26,105 bases of DNA, taken from assembly GCA_964430105.1 (NCBI GenBank), contig CAYSEF010000027.1, forward strand, positions 1 to 26,105, read 5' to 3'. Source of the stretch: UMGS1696 sp964430105. GTDB lineage: Bacteria; Bacillota; Clostridia; Oscillospirales; CAG-272. A program made the translations under genes and the position numbers. The notes under the pieces were generated by a model that saw nothing but the letters and a program-made list of their open reading frames with translations, made no database searches and was not told the origin of the DNA. Numbering within the stretch: position 1 is the first letter of the stretch; the number at the start of each line of letters is the position of its first letter. Shown in pieces: positions 6,820 to 15,177 of this stretch.

Positions 6820-7258
6820 ATGAAAAAAAGAATTATAACAACAATCATGTTATATTGTATGCTTTTTATGATCGTTCCGGTAACCATTCAAGCGGCTCAA
6901 GTTGAACCGATACAACCTATGTGGGATAATGTATCCTATATTACAACTCTACTCAGACATAACATCCGCTTTCTATGATAGTAAAAACGAAACCCTTTAC
7001 TATGCAGACTATTCAAAAGTCTTTATGCTACAATTGAAAGATCTCGAATCTTATATTATTTCTCCTGTCGATCATGATCATTCCCATGATCTGGATAATC
7101 ATGATCACTCTCATAGTCATTCTAATATCCCTCAAATTCCGGAAATTTTCGATGTTGCCAATTCATTTGTAAACATTCTCCCGTGTTCTGACTCTATTTT
7201 AGTATTTGAAATAGGTCATAATCAAATTTCTATATTCCAGAAAGGAGAATTGAAATGA
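6820..7258 (+). pseudogene. Broken cassette-1 gene: signal peptide joined out of frame to a His-rich lipoprotein tail
   Basis: ATG 6820 has AAAGGA (6808-6813) six bases upstream and encodes a clear signal peptide (MKKRIITTIMLYCMLFMIVP, cleavage near IQA-A), then QVEPIQPMWDNV, and stops at 6978 after 52 residues. From about 6945 the +1 frame continues to 7258 as ITSAFYDSKNETLYYADYSK, a His-rich run of eight histidines in HDHSHDLDNHDHSHSHS, and a propeller-like tail ending FEIGHNQISIFQKGELK. The tail overlaps the next gene by four bases, as in an intact operon. The simplest reading is that a deletion joined the start of a secreted-protein gene to the end of a propeller lipoprotein gene. A TTG at 6902 could in principle start the second frame alone, but it has no ribosome site. 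The His-rich run may have bound metal. Confidence 0.6.
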
Positions 7259-9495
7259 AAAAAATCGTTATTCTCTTTTTAATAATACCTTTATTAATCT
7301 TTATCACAGGGTGTAACAAAACCGAGCACGAATCTGTTTTAGCCACAGAAATAACTGGCGTATTTAAGACAACTGTTATACCGCTACCCGAAAACTACGG
7401 TGTACTTAATCCTGCTAGTTACTGTGACGGGATATTTATCACAGATTTGTTTTATTCTGATGACGCGGGAGAGTCATATTATAATGATCTTAATAGAAAA
7501 ACACTAACTTTCACTACAGATGGTTCCGCTGTCTACGTCACTGATGCTGAAGCTACAGATAATTACATTACACGCTGGATATTCAATAATGTTCAATTTG
7601 TTGTGAAAAGTGATTTTTCAGTTTACTACATGGTTGATGATGAAATTTTCACGACTATCGATCTTCCTTCTATTCTAAATTACGAAACAAATGTTTCTCC
7701 TGATGCTGATTCATTTTCGGTTCTCGAAATTATCCCTACGTACGCTAATGAGTATTATATTCTCACTACTGCAGGACTTGTTTTGGTTTCGTCATCCGGA
7801 GAGATCCGATGGTCACAAACCGAAATTGGTGATCTCTCCGACATTGTGATGACCGATCACGGTTTGATTGGTCTGTGTATAAAGGAAACTAATTCAGTTT
7901 GGCTCTTAGATGAATCTACAGGTTCAGCAATCGTCGAAATAGAAATGCCACCACAAGTTCTGTATGGATCTGGAATAGGTGGAACAAATAATACTATTAG
8001 TCTTCATTCCGGAAATTCCGAATTTGATTTTTATGTGGTTACTGGGAAAGCTATATTGGGTATAGTTCTATCAAAACAAAATGATGAATCAATTTCCGGT
8101 AGTGCTATCGAATGGTTAAATTGGTTAAACTCCGACATCAATCCAAAAAACATATCCAATTTATGTATCGCAGACAATACAATCACAGCTATCTATTCTG
8201 ATACAAATGAAAATCAATTGTATTTACTGACAAAAATTCCAGATGATGAAATCGCTTCTAAAAATATACTCTCACTCGCTTTCCTTTCAGAAGATTCAGG
8301 AATAAATAATGTAATCTTTCATGCTATTGAAGACTTCAACAGATCTAATAGTGAGTACCGTATTATTACAACTGACTTTACCATATATGACAAAGACATA
8401 CGCCATACAATTTTTGGTGCCGAGCTTGCTTCCGGTAATATCCCTGATATTGTAATTCTTTCAACCAGTTCTACACAGGATACCAGTATTAGTAATTACG
8501 TGAACAGTGATGTTTTTTGCAATTTACTTCCATACATGGAAACCAATTCTTCATTCGATCACAACAATCTTTTAGGGTATGTCACAACTCCTTATACCAC
8601 AAACGGGGAACAAAATATTTTCCCACTAAAACCCTCCGTTGAAACCGAATTTGGAACTTCTGCTTATTTTTCAGAACCACTTACCATCGAAGAAACATTC
8701 TTGGCTATTGATAGCCTCCCAACCAATGTATATTGGTCTACAAATGCTGTTGGTTTCAAAAGAACAACATTACAAAGTATTCTCTATGATTTTGTAGATT
8801 TCCAGGCAGGAAGTTGTGCTTTTGATTCCGATACTTTTACCTATGCTATTCGAAAATTGCATGAAATATCGGATGACACCAGAATCACAGGAGTAAGTAC
8901 ACGTGATGAATATTTTTCTAGTATAAACGATGAAAAGCTCCGATTAGTCTCATACGCCCCTACTTCTCTATACAATTATGCTAAGTTAAATTTTTACTTG
9001 GATGGAGAAGCTGTTGCTGTTGGTTTTCCTAACCAGGAGAAAAAATTATTCGTACAAAATATGCCTGGGGCATATTTTGCAGTAACCGAAGGGTGTGAAG
9101 CCAAAGACACCGCATTTGATTTTATAAATTATATTTATAATTCTTTCGGTGAAACCGATTATAATGATGGAAACTATGCGTTCTTCACACAGGATATTTA
9201 TCGTCAGGCAGACGAATACATAAATAAAACATTCGTCGTCGAAAATGGATATATTCGTACATACGAAGATGACACAGTACCTGCCAATGCAAGCAATCAC
9301 TTTAAGATCACAGACACTACCGTAGATGAATATATCGCTTTTTTGAATTCTATTGATGCAATATTACCTGCAGATTCTCCATTATATAGTATTGTTGAAA
9401 AGGAATTTTATGGATATGAAAACAGAAAACCAGAAGATACAGTAAAAGTAATTCAGTCAAGAGCTTCTATCTATATGTCAGAACAATACCATTGA
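7255..9495 (+). CDS. Large lipoprotein: propeller-like N-half plus solute-binding-protein-like C-half
   Basis: 746 residues. The signal peptide ends in a lipobox, FITGC, with Cys20 as the lipidation site. Residues from about 40 to 340 are repeated beta-strand units (VLVSSSGEIRWS, AIYSDTNENQLYLLT) typical of an outside beta-propeller. From about 345 onward the pattern is that of an ABC-type extracellular solute-binding protein: FHAIEDFNRSNSEYRI, then ELASGNIPDIVIL, and near the end PGAYFAVTEGCEAKDTAFDFINYIY, matching the usual helper-residue and C-terminal hinge layout. It probably senses or captures a ligand at the outer membrane face of the cell envelope. It starts within the end of the preceding broken gene (ATGA overlap, AAAGGAG site). 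The permease and ATPase that should follow are missing except for an ATPase tail at 9502, so it may be an orphan. The ligand is unknown. Confidence 0.75.
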   Translation: MKKIVILFLIIPLLIFITGCNKTEHESVLATEITGVFKTTVIPLPENYGVLNPASYCDGIFITDLFYSDDAGESYYNDLNRKTLTFTTDGSAVYVTDAEATDNYITRWIFNNVQFVVKSDFSVYYMVDDEIFTTIDLPSILNYETNVSPDADSFSVLEIIPTYANEYYILTTAGLVLVSSSGEIRWSQTEIGDLSDIVMTDHGLIGLCIKETNSVWLLDESTGSAIVEIEMPPQVLYGSGIGGTNNTISLHSGNSEFDFYVVTGKAILGIVLSKQNDESISGSAIEWLNWLNSDINPKNISNLCIADNTITAIYSDTNENQLYLLTKIPDDEIASKNILSLAFLSEDSGINNVIFHAIEDFNRSNSEYRIITTDFTIYDKDIRHTIFGAELASGNIPDIVILSTSSTQDTSISNYVNSDVFCNLLPYMETNSSFDHNNLLGYVTTPYTTNGEQNIFPLKPSVETEFGTSAYFSEPLTIEETFLAIDSLPTNVYWSTNAVGFKRTTLQSILYDFVDFQAGSCAFDSDTFTYAIRKLHEISDDTRITGVSTRDEYFSSINDEKLRLVSYAPTSLYNYAKLNFYLDGEAVAVGFPNQEKKLFVQNMPGAYFAVTEGCEAKDTAFDFINYIYNSFGETDYNDGNYAFFTQDIYRQADEYINKTFVVENGYIRTYEDDTVPANASNHFKITDTTVDEYIAFLNSIDAILPADSPLYSIVEKEFYGYENRKPEDTVKVIQSRASIYMSEQYH

Positions 9496-9501
9496 TATTT
9501 C

Positions 9502-9812
9502 ATGCTTATCACCTTGATCTTTTCCTATGAGATAATTACTCTGAAGAAAGGCATGCTCATAGACAACGCTCTTCCGCATGAGCTGACAAAAAAGATTGAG
9601 GGAAAAGTTTGGAATATCCCCTGTGCCGAGTCTAATGTCCAGATGATACAGGGAAAATTCCGTGTCACCAACATTGCACACGATGAAGAAACCAGTGAGT
9701 TCTGCTGCGTGTCCTTGCTGATGAACAGCCTAAAGATAAATCAAAAGGTGTATCACCTACATTAGAAGATTATTATCTGTATGTGTTTGGTGAAACATCA
9801 TTAATCAAGTAA
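9502..9812 (+). pseudogene. Tail of an ABC transporter ATP-binding protein, frameshifted
   Basis: Only the last hundred or so residues of an ABC ATPase remain. The first frame reads EIITLKKGMLIDNALPHELT, then IEGKVWNI and FRVTNIAHDEETSEF, the usual post-H-loop region. Near 9704 the frame slips: loss of a single C in TGCCTGCG would explain it. In the third frame the protein continues LRVLADEQPKDKSKG, then SPTLEDYYLYVFGE, to TAA at 9810-9812, the standard C-terminus of this ATPase type. Walker A, Q-loop, signature and Walker B are all absent, so the gene is dead. It is probably what is left of the cassette-1 transporter after a deletion between the solute-binding lipoprotein and this point. Confidence 0.75.
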
Positions 9813-9840
9813 AAAAATTTGCATATTTTTTGAAAATTGG

Positions 9841-9870
9841 GAAATGAAACCGTTATGAGAATTGTTATTA
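9841..9870 (+). promoter_or_regulatory. ECF-type promoter motif of cassette 2
   Basis: TGAAAC (9845-9850), 12 bases, TGTTAT (9863-9868), preceded by GGGAAA. The motif, the spacing and the upstream A-rich stretch match those at 6671-6702. It opens cassette 2. Confidence 0.55.
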
Positions 9871-10177
9871 TAAGTAAGAGGGGATAATAGTTCTTTCAAG
9901 AGAGGGAACAGGATCCACTTTACATACAGATCAGTTCAATCCACAGGAATGAAGTGAGAGGAAATGGTAATCGAACTGAGCTACCGAGTATGCCACTCTA
10001 TGCGGATACCCCAGAATGATGTTATGATCCATACATTACCGTATCCGATCAAGCGTATTCATTTTTGCGCATAGGTTGGGAAAAATATTTGCAGTTCCCG
10101 TCTGTGCGCTTTTATTGAGTTTATGGTTGTGGCAAGCTGTGGATGTGGTTAGCTTGCGTGAATAGAAATAGATTATG
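9871..10177. other. Long leader region of cassette 2, possible gene debris
   Basis: About 300 bases lie between the promoter motif and the ribosome site of the secreted protein gene. No intact gene is present. One frame (about 10029-10165) reads FAHRLGKIFAVPVCALLLSL then WLWQAVDVVSLRE and TAG, resembling a membrane-protein tail with no start. Another encodes a 36-codon ORF from ATG 9964. Neither is convincing as a live gene. A long structured 5' leader is an equally good reading. Confidence 0.35.
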
Positions 10178-10190
10178 AAAGGAAAAACAA

Positions 10191-10598
10191 ATGAAAAAAA
10201 GAATTTTTGCGCTTGTTTGTGCAATCGGAATGCTTGTTTCCATGACGCTTTCTGCAAATGCTGTGTCGATGGAAACTGAATGTACCAGAACATGGTGTTC
10301 AAATAAGAATGTGACGGTTACTCTGGGTTCAGGATCGAAGAGTATTTCTGGTGAAACTGTTACTGCTGAAACATCAAACACTAGCGACCGTCCTGTAACT
10401 GCATATGCAAAAGCTGGAATCGATATGAAGAATGGTGATTATTATAGCAGATTTGATGTGGCTGTTACATATATATCTGTCTCGGCAACCTTGCCGTCAT
10501 CCGCTCCTTCTACTTTCAGTTCCGGTTGGTCGAATCATACTTGTGAATCTGAATGTTGGTATTGCCTGGCTGAGCTCGCTGATTCTGCAGATGCATAA
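10191..10598 (+). CDS. Small secreted Cys-containing protein
   Basis: 135 residues; ATG 10191 has AAAGGA (10178-10183) seven bases upstream. A signal peptide (MKKRIFALVCAIGMLVSMTL, cleavage near SANA-V) is followed by a mature part of about 110 residues, rich in Thr and Ser. Its cysteines are grouped at both ends: CTRTWC near 32-37 and CESECWYC near 118-125, which suggests disulfide pairing of N- and C-termini. I do not recognise the family. It is the first gene of cassette 2, ahead of two lipoproteins and an ABC permease, the position held by export substrates or sensed ligands in peptide-transport cassettes. The cassette-1 remnant at 6820 begins with a similar MKKRI signal peptide. It could be an antimicrobial or signalling protein, or a surface protein; nothing in the sequence decides this. 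Confidence 0.65.
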   Translation: MKKRIFALVCAIGMLVSMTLSANAVSMETECTRTWCSNKNVTVTLGSGSKSISGETVTAETSNTSDRPVTAYAKAGIDMKNGDYYSRFDVAVTYISVSATLPSSAPSTFSSGWSNHTCESECWYCLAELADSADA

Positions 10599-10630
10599 GT
10601 TATTTCATAACACAAGTCATAATTAAATGA

Positions 10631-10687
10631 TAGGCGTAAAGTAGCAAGGACACTGATTCTTCATCAGTGAGTGATATCTTGCGCCTA
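10631..10687 (+). ncRNA. Nested RNA hairpin between secreted protein and lipoprotein genes
   Basis: Three stems nest in order: TAGGCG (10631-10636) with CGCCTA (10682-10687), CAAG (10645-10648) with CTTG (10678-10681), and CACTGAT (10651-10657) with ATCAGTG (10663-10669) around a TCTTC loop. No T-run follows, so it is not a terminator. It ends nine bases before the GGGAGG ribosome site of the next gene (GGGAGG at 10695-10700). It may set the ratio of secreted protein to lipoprotein by processing or by folding near the ribosome site. Confidence 0.4.
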
Positions 10688-10705
10688 ATTGATAGGGAGG
10701 AACTA

Positions 10706-12016
10706 ATGCATATTAAACGTAAATTAATTATTTTGATATATATTTTATGTGTTGTTATAACTGGTTGTGATAATGCTCATAACGAACAAAATGACTTCAC
10801 ACACATTATGATTAATGATGATGTAGACAAAGAATCGAACAATGTCTATCATTGGGCACATCCATCTGTTTTTGAAGATATCCCCCCTATCATAACCGAA
10901 AAGACCGACAATGATAGTTTCATGACTGAATATTATCTTCCTGAGACATATAGCAATGCTGTCGATTGTTTTTCTTATCATACAGTAGTTGACGATGAAA
11001 ATCTTGTGTATGGGACATATTATCGATCATCAGATGGTGATGTAAATAAAGTGTGTGCTATTAATGATTGCAGAGAGGATTTGGAGTGCATTTGTGATCA
11101 TTTGACAAGTCAAGAGAACGCACGAAATGCTGTATGGTATGAAGATTGCTTATATTATATTGGCACATCTTTAGCACGCCCTTCAGGAAAAACAATAAAA
11201 TGGTTTATCCTCCGATGGGAAGATGGTGCAGATTCGTATGAAAAAATATTTGAATCGGACAGACTATTGACAGAAATCAATTTTCACAAAGGAATCATGT
11301 ATGTCAAAGCCCCACGCAATTTCATTGGAGATAGTTCATTGTATTATGCAGTGAACATTGACGAAGAGGTTTATACAGAAATTGAAGTAGGAACCGAAAT
11401 TTATAAATTCAGTAAAGATGCGATTGTAAAAATCGATAATACCGGCGCGTACTTCACTAACAGCCTAATGAAGCCACTTGAGAAATGTTATGAAGATAAA
11501 TATCTTGGTCAGGTATATGGTGAGTTTTATTATTACATCAAAGATAAAATTCTATATCGAACCGAACAGGAATCTCGGGGAAAATCACAAAAACTCATAA
11601 ATAATGTGGCATCTTTCACTGTATGTGATGAATTGATTTTTTATATGCCAGATACAGGAAAAGAAGCAGAAATCCTATTCTATTATAAAGAATACGAATT
11701 CAATGATGGCATAATAACAATAACAGATGAGAAAGCACCTTATACCGGTTTTAAGAACAGAAAAATATGGTGTGCTGAGATTGATTCTAATGGACAAATC
11801 AAGAATGAACGAATTGTTTTCCAACCTCAGAATAGCGAATGGATTCAGATGTACCAAGCAGATTATTTTCATGGTCAAGCAATACAGCTAAAAACTGTAA
11901 CAGCCGGAGATGGTGAGTATATCCAGTATTATCAGAATCATTATTTGATTGACATGAACGGTACATTGAATCTTGGAAGCGAAGTAAGTAAAATTGATGC
12001 TGACAGAATAAAATGA
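10706..12016 (+). CDS. Propeller-like lipoprotein of cassette 2 (first)
   Basis: 436 residues from ATG 10706, which follows GGGAGGA at the right distance; the in-frame ATG at 10667 lies inside the hairpin region and is rejected. The signal peptide ends in the lipobox VITGC with Cys21. The mature protein is a series of beta-strand units (AVWYEDCLYYIGT, EFYYYIKDKILYRTEQ, LIFYMPDTGKEAEILFYYKE) as in six- or seven-bladed propellers of the DUF5050 type. A Cys-rich insert, VCAINDCREDLECICDHLT near 125-145, is a diverged form of the CPDPxCxH element of the next protein. It acts on the outer face of the membrane. By context it would help handle the substrate of the permease encoded downstream, but no function is established. 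Confidence 0.65.
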   Translation: MHIKRKLIILIYILCVVITGCDNAHNEQNDFTHIMINDDVDKESNNVYHWAHPSVFEDIPPIITEKTDNDSFMTEYYLPETYSNAVDCFSYHTVVDDENLVYGTYYRSSDGDVNKVCAINDCREDLECICDHLTSQENARNAVWYEDCLYYIGTSLARPSGKTIKWFILRWEDGADSYEKIFESDRLLTEINFHKGIMYVKAPRNFIGDSSLYYAVNIDEEVYTEIEVGTEIYKFSKDAIVKIDNTGAYFTNSLMKPLEKCYEDKYLGQVYGEFYYYIKDKILYRTEQESRGKSQKLINNVASFTVCDELIFYMPDTGKEAEILFYYKEYEFNDGIITITDEKAPYTGFKNRKIWCAEIDSNGQIKNERIVFQPQNSEWIQMYQADYFHGQAIQLKTVTAGDGEYIQYYQNHYLIDMNGTLNLGSEVSKIDADRIK

Positions 12017-12035
12017 ATTTATGAGGTTATATATA

Positions 12036-13034
12036 ATGCGCAATAGAAAACTACTTTGTGGAGGACTTATTATCCTTTGCTTGATTTCGTTAATCGGATG
12101 CGAAACCACAAATGATGGTTATGCTTTTGAAGACATGTATGCAATTATGATGAATGATAGTATGGGTATCCAGAAATACAATATTTTAACCGGAGAACAA
12201 ACACCGTTATGTCCGGATCCAATCTGTGAGCACACATCAGATTCTGAATGTCCGTTTGCTTCAGCAGCAATGATATTAACGGAGGAAAGCGAATTATACT
12301 TTGTTCAGGACGGAACTATATATTATGATGAACAGATAGGAGATTATGTTCTCCCACAATCAATCATGAGGTATGATTTTGATAAAGGTCAAGTCAAAGT
12401 ATTATGTACAATAAATGGCACGAGATATGAATGTCTACAGGGAAGGTTAATCCACGCTGATAATTATGTTTACTTTTCTGTAAGATCGGCAGACGATACC
12501 AATGAGACATTTGATTTATGGAGAGTGAAAGATTCGGGCGGAACACCTAAAAAATTAGGTATTACAACAAGCTGGACTGCTGGTGGTGTCCATGCTGGAT
12601 ACGCATATTACAGCGATGTGACCGGTGTTTATCGAATTAACATGAAGAAAAAAGAACTGGAGTATCTGCTTCAGGCGGATGAAGGTAAACTCATAGCGAT
12701 CTATTTCTTTGATAAAGATGGCGGTGCATATTGTGTCGAGAATAGTCAATCAGGTTCAGCGGTAATATACATCAAGGCTGGAGAAAATCCTGTTCGTATT
12801 ATGGAAGGAGTGGACATTTCCTATATGGCAATATCAGGAGATACTATATGTTATAGCGAAGGAAATGATCTGTATACAATCTCACAGGATAACAAGAATA
12901 CAGCACTGTTGTTTGAAGCAGATGAAAATGAAACCATTTCTCGGATCTGGTCATGTGGTTTGGGATTTGTGGCAAGATACATAAATAATGAAACTATGAG
13001 CAACACATTTGTGCCGCTAAAAATATATTCATAA
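12036..13034 (+). CDS. Propeller-like lipoprotein of cassette 2 with CPDPxCxH motif
   Basis: 332 residues. ATG 12036 is chosen because GAGG (12023-12026) lies nine bases upstream; an ATG at 12021 contains that site. The lipobox is SLIGC with Cys22. Near residues 50-75 it has YNILTGEQTPLCPDPICEHT followed by SDSECPF; this CPDPxCxH...CPF element is one I associate with outside propeller lipoproteins of gut Clostridia, and its Cys/His set could form disulfides or bind metal. The rest is repeated strands (LYFVQDGTIYYDE, DNYVYFSVRSADD, YAYYSDVTGVYRI, YSEGNDLYTISQDN). It starts 19 bases after the previous gene and ends one base before the permease start, so all three are one transcript. Likely a surface partner of the transporter. 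Confidence 0.7.
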   Translation: MRNRKLLCGGLIILCLISLIGCETTNDGYAFEDMYAIMMNDSMGIQKYNILTGEQTPLCPDPICEHTSDSECPFASAAMILTEESELYFVQDGTIYYDEQIGDYVLPQSIMRYDFDKGQVKVLCTINGTRYECLQGRLIHADNYVYFSVRSADDTNETFDLWRVKDSGGTPKKLGITTSWTAGGVHAGYAYYSDVTGVYRINMKKKELEYLLQADEGKLIAIYFFDKDGGAYCVENSQSGSAVIYIKAGENPVRIMEGVDISYMAISGDTICYSEGNDLYTISQDNKNTALLFEADENETISRIWSCGLGFVARYINNETMSNTFVPLKIYS

Positions 13035-13035
13035 T

Positions 13036-15177
13036 ATGAAACTGATTCAATATGAGTTAAAAAAAATTACAGGAGAAAAATTTATTTGGGTTATTATTGC
13101 AGTATTGTTCTGTATAAATGGAGCCTATGCAATATTTAACTCTGTACGCGCTACTAACGATGAGTGGGACTGTTCTCATACGGTTGATACTTATCAAGTG
13201 TCCACCCAGCGAATCATCGATTCCGCATACGTGAATCTGCATGAATATGAAATCGCCGGGATCTCTGAGAATTCATACGCATGGCAATACCAACAACAAC
13301 TAATCAATTATTATGAAAAAGCACAACAGAGTGTTCGGTTTACAGAATCATCAGTTCGCGGATGGGTTTTGTATTTTGAAGATCATACAGTAAACATATT
13401 GCTCTTTATTGCTGTAATACTGATTGGTTCCACGATATTTCTCAATGATCAAAGAAGCGGATTTCGCTTTATTATGCGAACAACTCGGCAAGGCAGACTA
13501 CATAGTGCTGTTGCAAAAACTGTTGTATGGATCTTACTTACCACAGGTCTAACCGCTGCATTTACAGTCGAGTCATTTGTGGTATATGGCATAGAATCAG
13601 GTTATTCCGATTATAACAATGCCATCCAAATATTGGATGGTTTCAACACCTGTCCATTTATTCTGACATTAGGTGAGTATTTCATCATCTCATTTATTTA
13701 TCGTTTACTCGCTATGTTGGTAATAACTGCATTCTGTGTTCTCGTATCACAATTTGTTCGTCATATCATTATGCTTTATCTGTGCGGCATTGGTTTTCTG
13801 GGAGCAAATCTGATTCTCAATTCACTACGGGTATATACTGCTGACAATCTCATAAAGCATTTGAATCTTATATCGGTATCTTCTGCTTTACCATTGATGA
13901 GCAGATATAATGCGGTAAATCTCCTTAACAATGTTATTGATTTTCCTACCTTGACAATCGCTATTTATGGTATAGTATTGTTTTCTGCAATTATTGCATC
14001 AATTCTGGTAAATGGATACCGTAGTAATCTTAGTATCCGCTCTCAGAAGAGTATGTTTTCAGGAATAAAAGCGAAAGTAGCTGTGCTTCGGAAGAAGGTA
14101 AATACAGTACAACATACATATTCATTTTCGCTTGTTAATGCAGAGCAAACGAAAACATTACTTATATCATATACATGGATTGCTGTTTGTCTGCTGCTAC
14201 TTGTAAAGTGTTATGTTTCATATTTGGAATTCAAGCCGAACCATACATTCACTGATGCAGCATATCATGGTTATATGACTGAATTGCAGGGACCTATTAC
14301 GGATGAAAAACGCGAATGGATCAAAAACGAGAGGCTATATATTGAAAGCATTCTGGAGCGCTCATATGAAATAGATGCTGCATATCAGAATTTTGAGTTA
14401 TCACTTGATGAGTATCAGGAATTTATCCAACAACGTGAATATGCTACATCCCGGCAAGACTTGTTCAGAACCATCGAAAATCATGTCAAATATATTGATG
14501 AAATGTGCAGGAGCGGTCATGAAGCCTGGTTTGTATATGATACCGGTTGGACAACACTTATCTTCTCGGATTTTGACTGGACATTATATGCAGTCATTTT
14601 GTTGATATGTGTCGGAAGTTTTGCTTCTGAGTATGACAGTAAATCATCTACTGGCGGTTTTGTCCAGATTCTCAGGACAACCAAGTATGGTCGCCATAAA
14701 ACGTATATCTCAAAGATTCTGGCAGGAGCCATCTTATCGGTAATATTAACTATTGTATGGAATCTTATTGATTTTTTATGGCTATATAAATCTTATGATT
14801 TGCCGTTGTGGAATGCTCCCATTCATTCGATAGAAGCATTGGGCGGCTTGAAAAAAGATATGTCAATATATCAATATCTGATGTACTTTTACGGAATTAG
14901 AATTTTGGCGGGAATTATCTTCAGTGTTTTTATATGCTCTATATCAGGAATCTTGAAAAAACATATTGCCATATTAACATCGACAGTATTAATTACTCTT
15001 CTGCCATCATTGTTATCACAAGTAGGACTTTTAATATTTAATTATTTCGATTTCACCAAACTTATGCAAGCATCATCGCTGATGCTACAAGGGAGCCATG
15101 GTAAATGGTTTACCCTGGCTGCTATTATTATCGATATTATTCTGTTAATTCATTCAGAAAGGACGTGGGAGAAATGA
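13036..15177 (+). CDS. ABC-2-type transporter permease, duplicated-half form
   Basis: 713 residues with about twelve membrane segments. It is built of two similar halves. The first half has N-terminal segment FIWVIIAVLFCINGAYAIF near 15-33, a large outside loop, then SGFRFIMRTTRQGRLHSAVAKT near 145-165. The second half begins near 365 and repeats the pattern, with STGGFVQILRTTKYGRHKTY near 540-560. The cytoplasmic RTTRQGR and RTTKYGR loops are the likely coupling sites to an ATPase. Start ATG 13036 is one base after the preceding stop and has no good ribosome site, so translation is probably coupled. The stop codon overlaps the ATPase start (ATGA at 15174), as in an intact permease-ATPase pair, but that ATPase is cut after some 13 codons. 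Without another ATPase the permease cannot be powered. Confidence 0.8.
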   Translation: MKLIQYELKKITGEKFIWVIIAVLFCINGAYAIFNSVRATNDEWDCSHTVDTYQVSTQRIIDSAYVNLHEYEIAGISENSYAWQYQQQLINYYEKAQQSVRFTESSVRGWVLYFEDHTVNILLFIAVILIGSTIFLNDQRSGFRFIMRTTRQGRLHSAVAKTVVWILLTTGLTAAFTVESFVVYGIESGYSDYNNAIQILDGFNTCPFILTLGEYFIISFIYRLLAMLVITAFCVLVSQFVRHIIMLYLCGIGFLGANLILNSLRVYTADNLIKHLNLISVSSALPLMSRYNAVNLLNNVIDFPTLTIAIYGIVLFSAIIASILVNGYRSNLSIRSQKSMFSGIKAKVAVLRKKVNTVQHTYSFSLVNAEQTKTLLISYTWIAVCLLLLVKCYVSYLEFKPNHTFTDAAYHGYMTELQGPITDEKREWIKNERLYIESILERSYEIDAAYQNFELSLDEYQEFIQQREYATSRQDLFRTIENHVKYIDEMCRSGHEAWFVYDTGWTTLIFSDFDWTLYAVILLICVGSFASEYDSKSSTGGFVQILRTTKYGRHKTYISKILAGAILSVILTIVWNLIDFLWLYKSYDLPLWNAPIHSIEALGGLKKDMSIYQYLMYFYGIRILAGIIFSVFICSISGILKKHIAILTSTVLITLLPSLLSQVGLLIFNYFDFTKLMQASSLMLQGSHGKWFTLAAIIIDIILLIHSERTWEK

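Noticed and set aside
9964..10074. A 36-codon leader peptide starting at ATG 9964 after a GAGAGGAA-like site
   Set aside because: No recognisable features, and the ribosome site overlaps awkwardly. It could be chance in a long leader.
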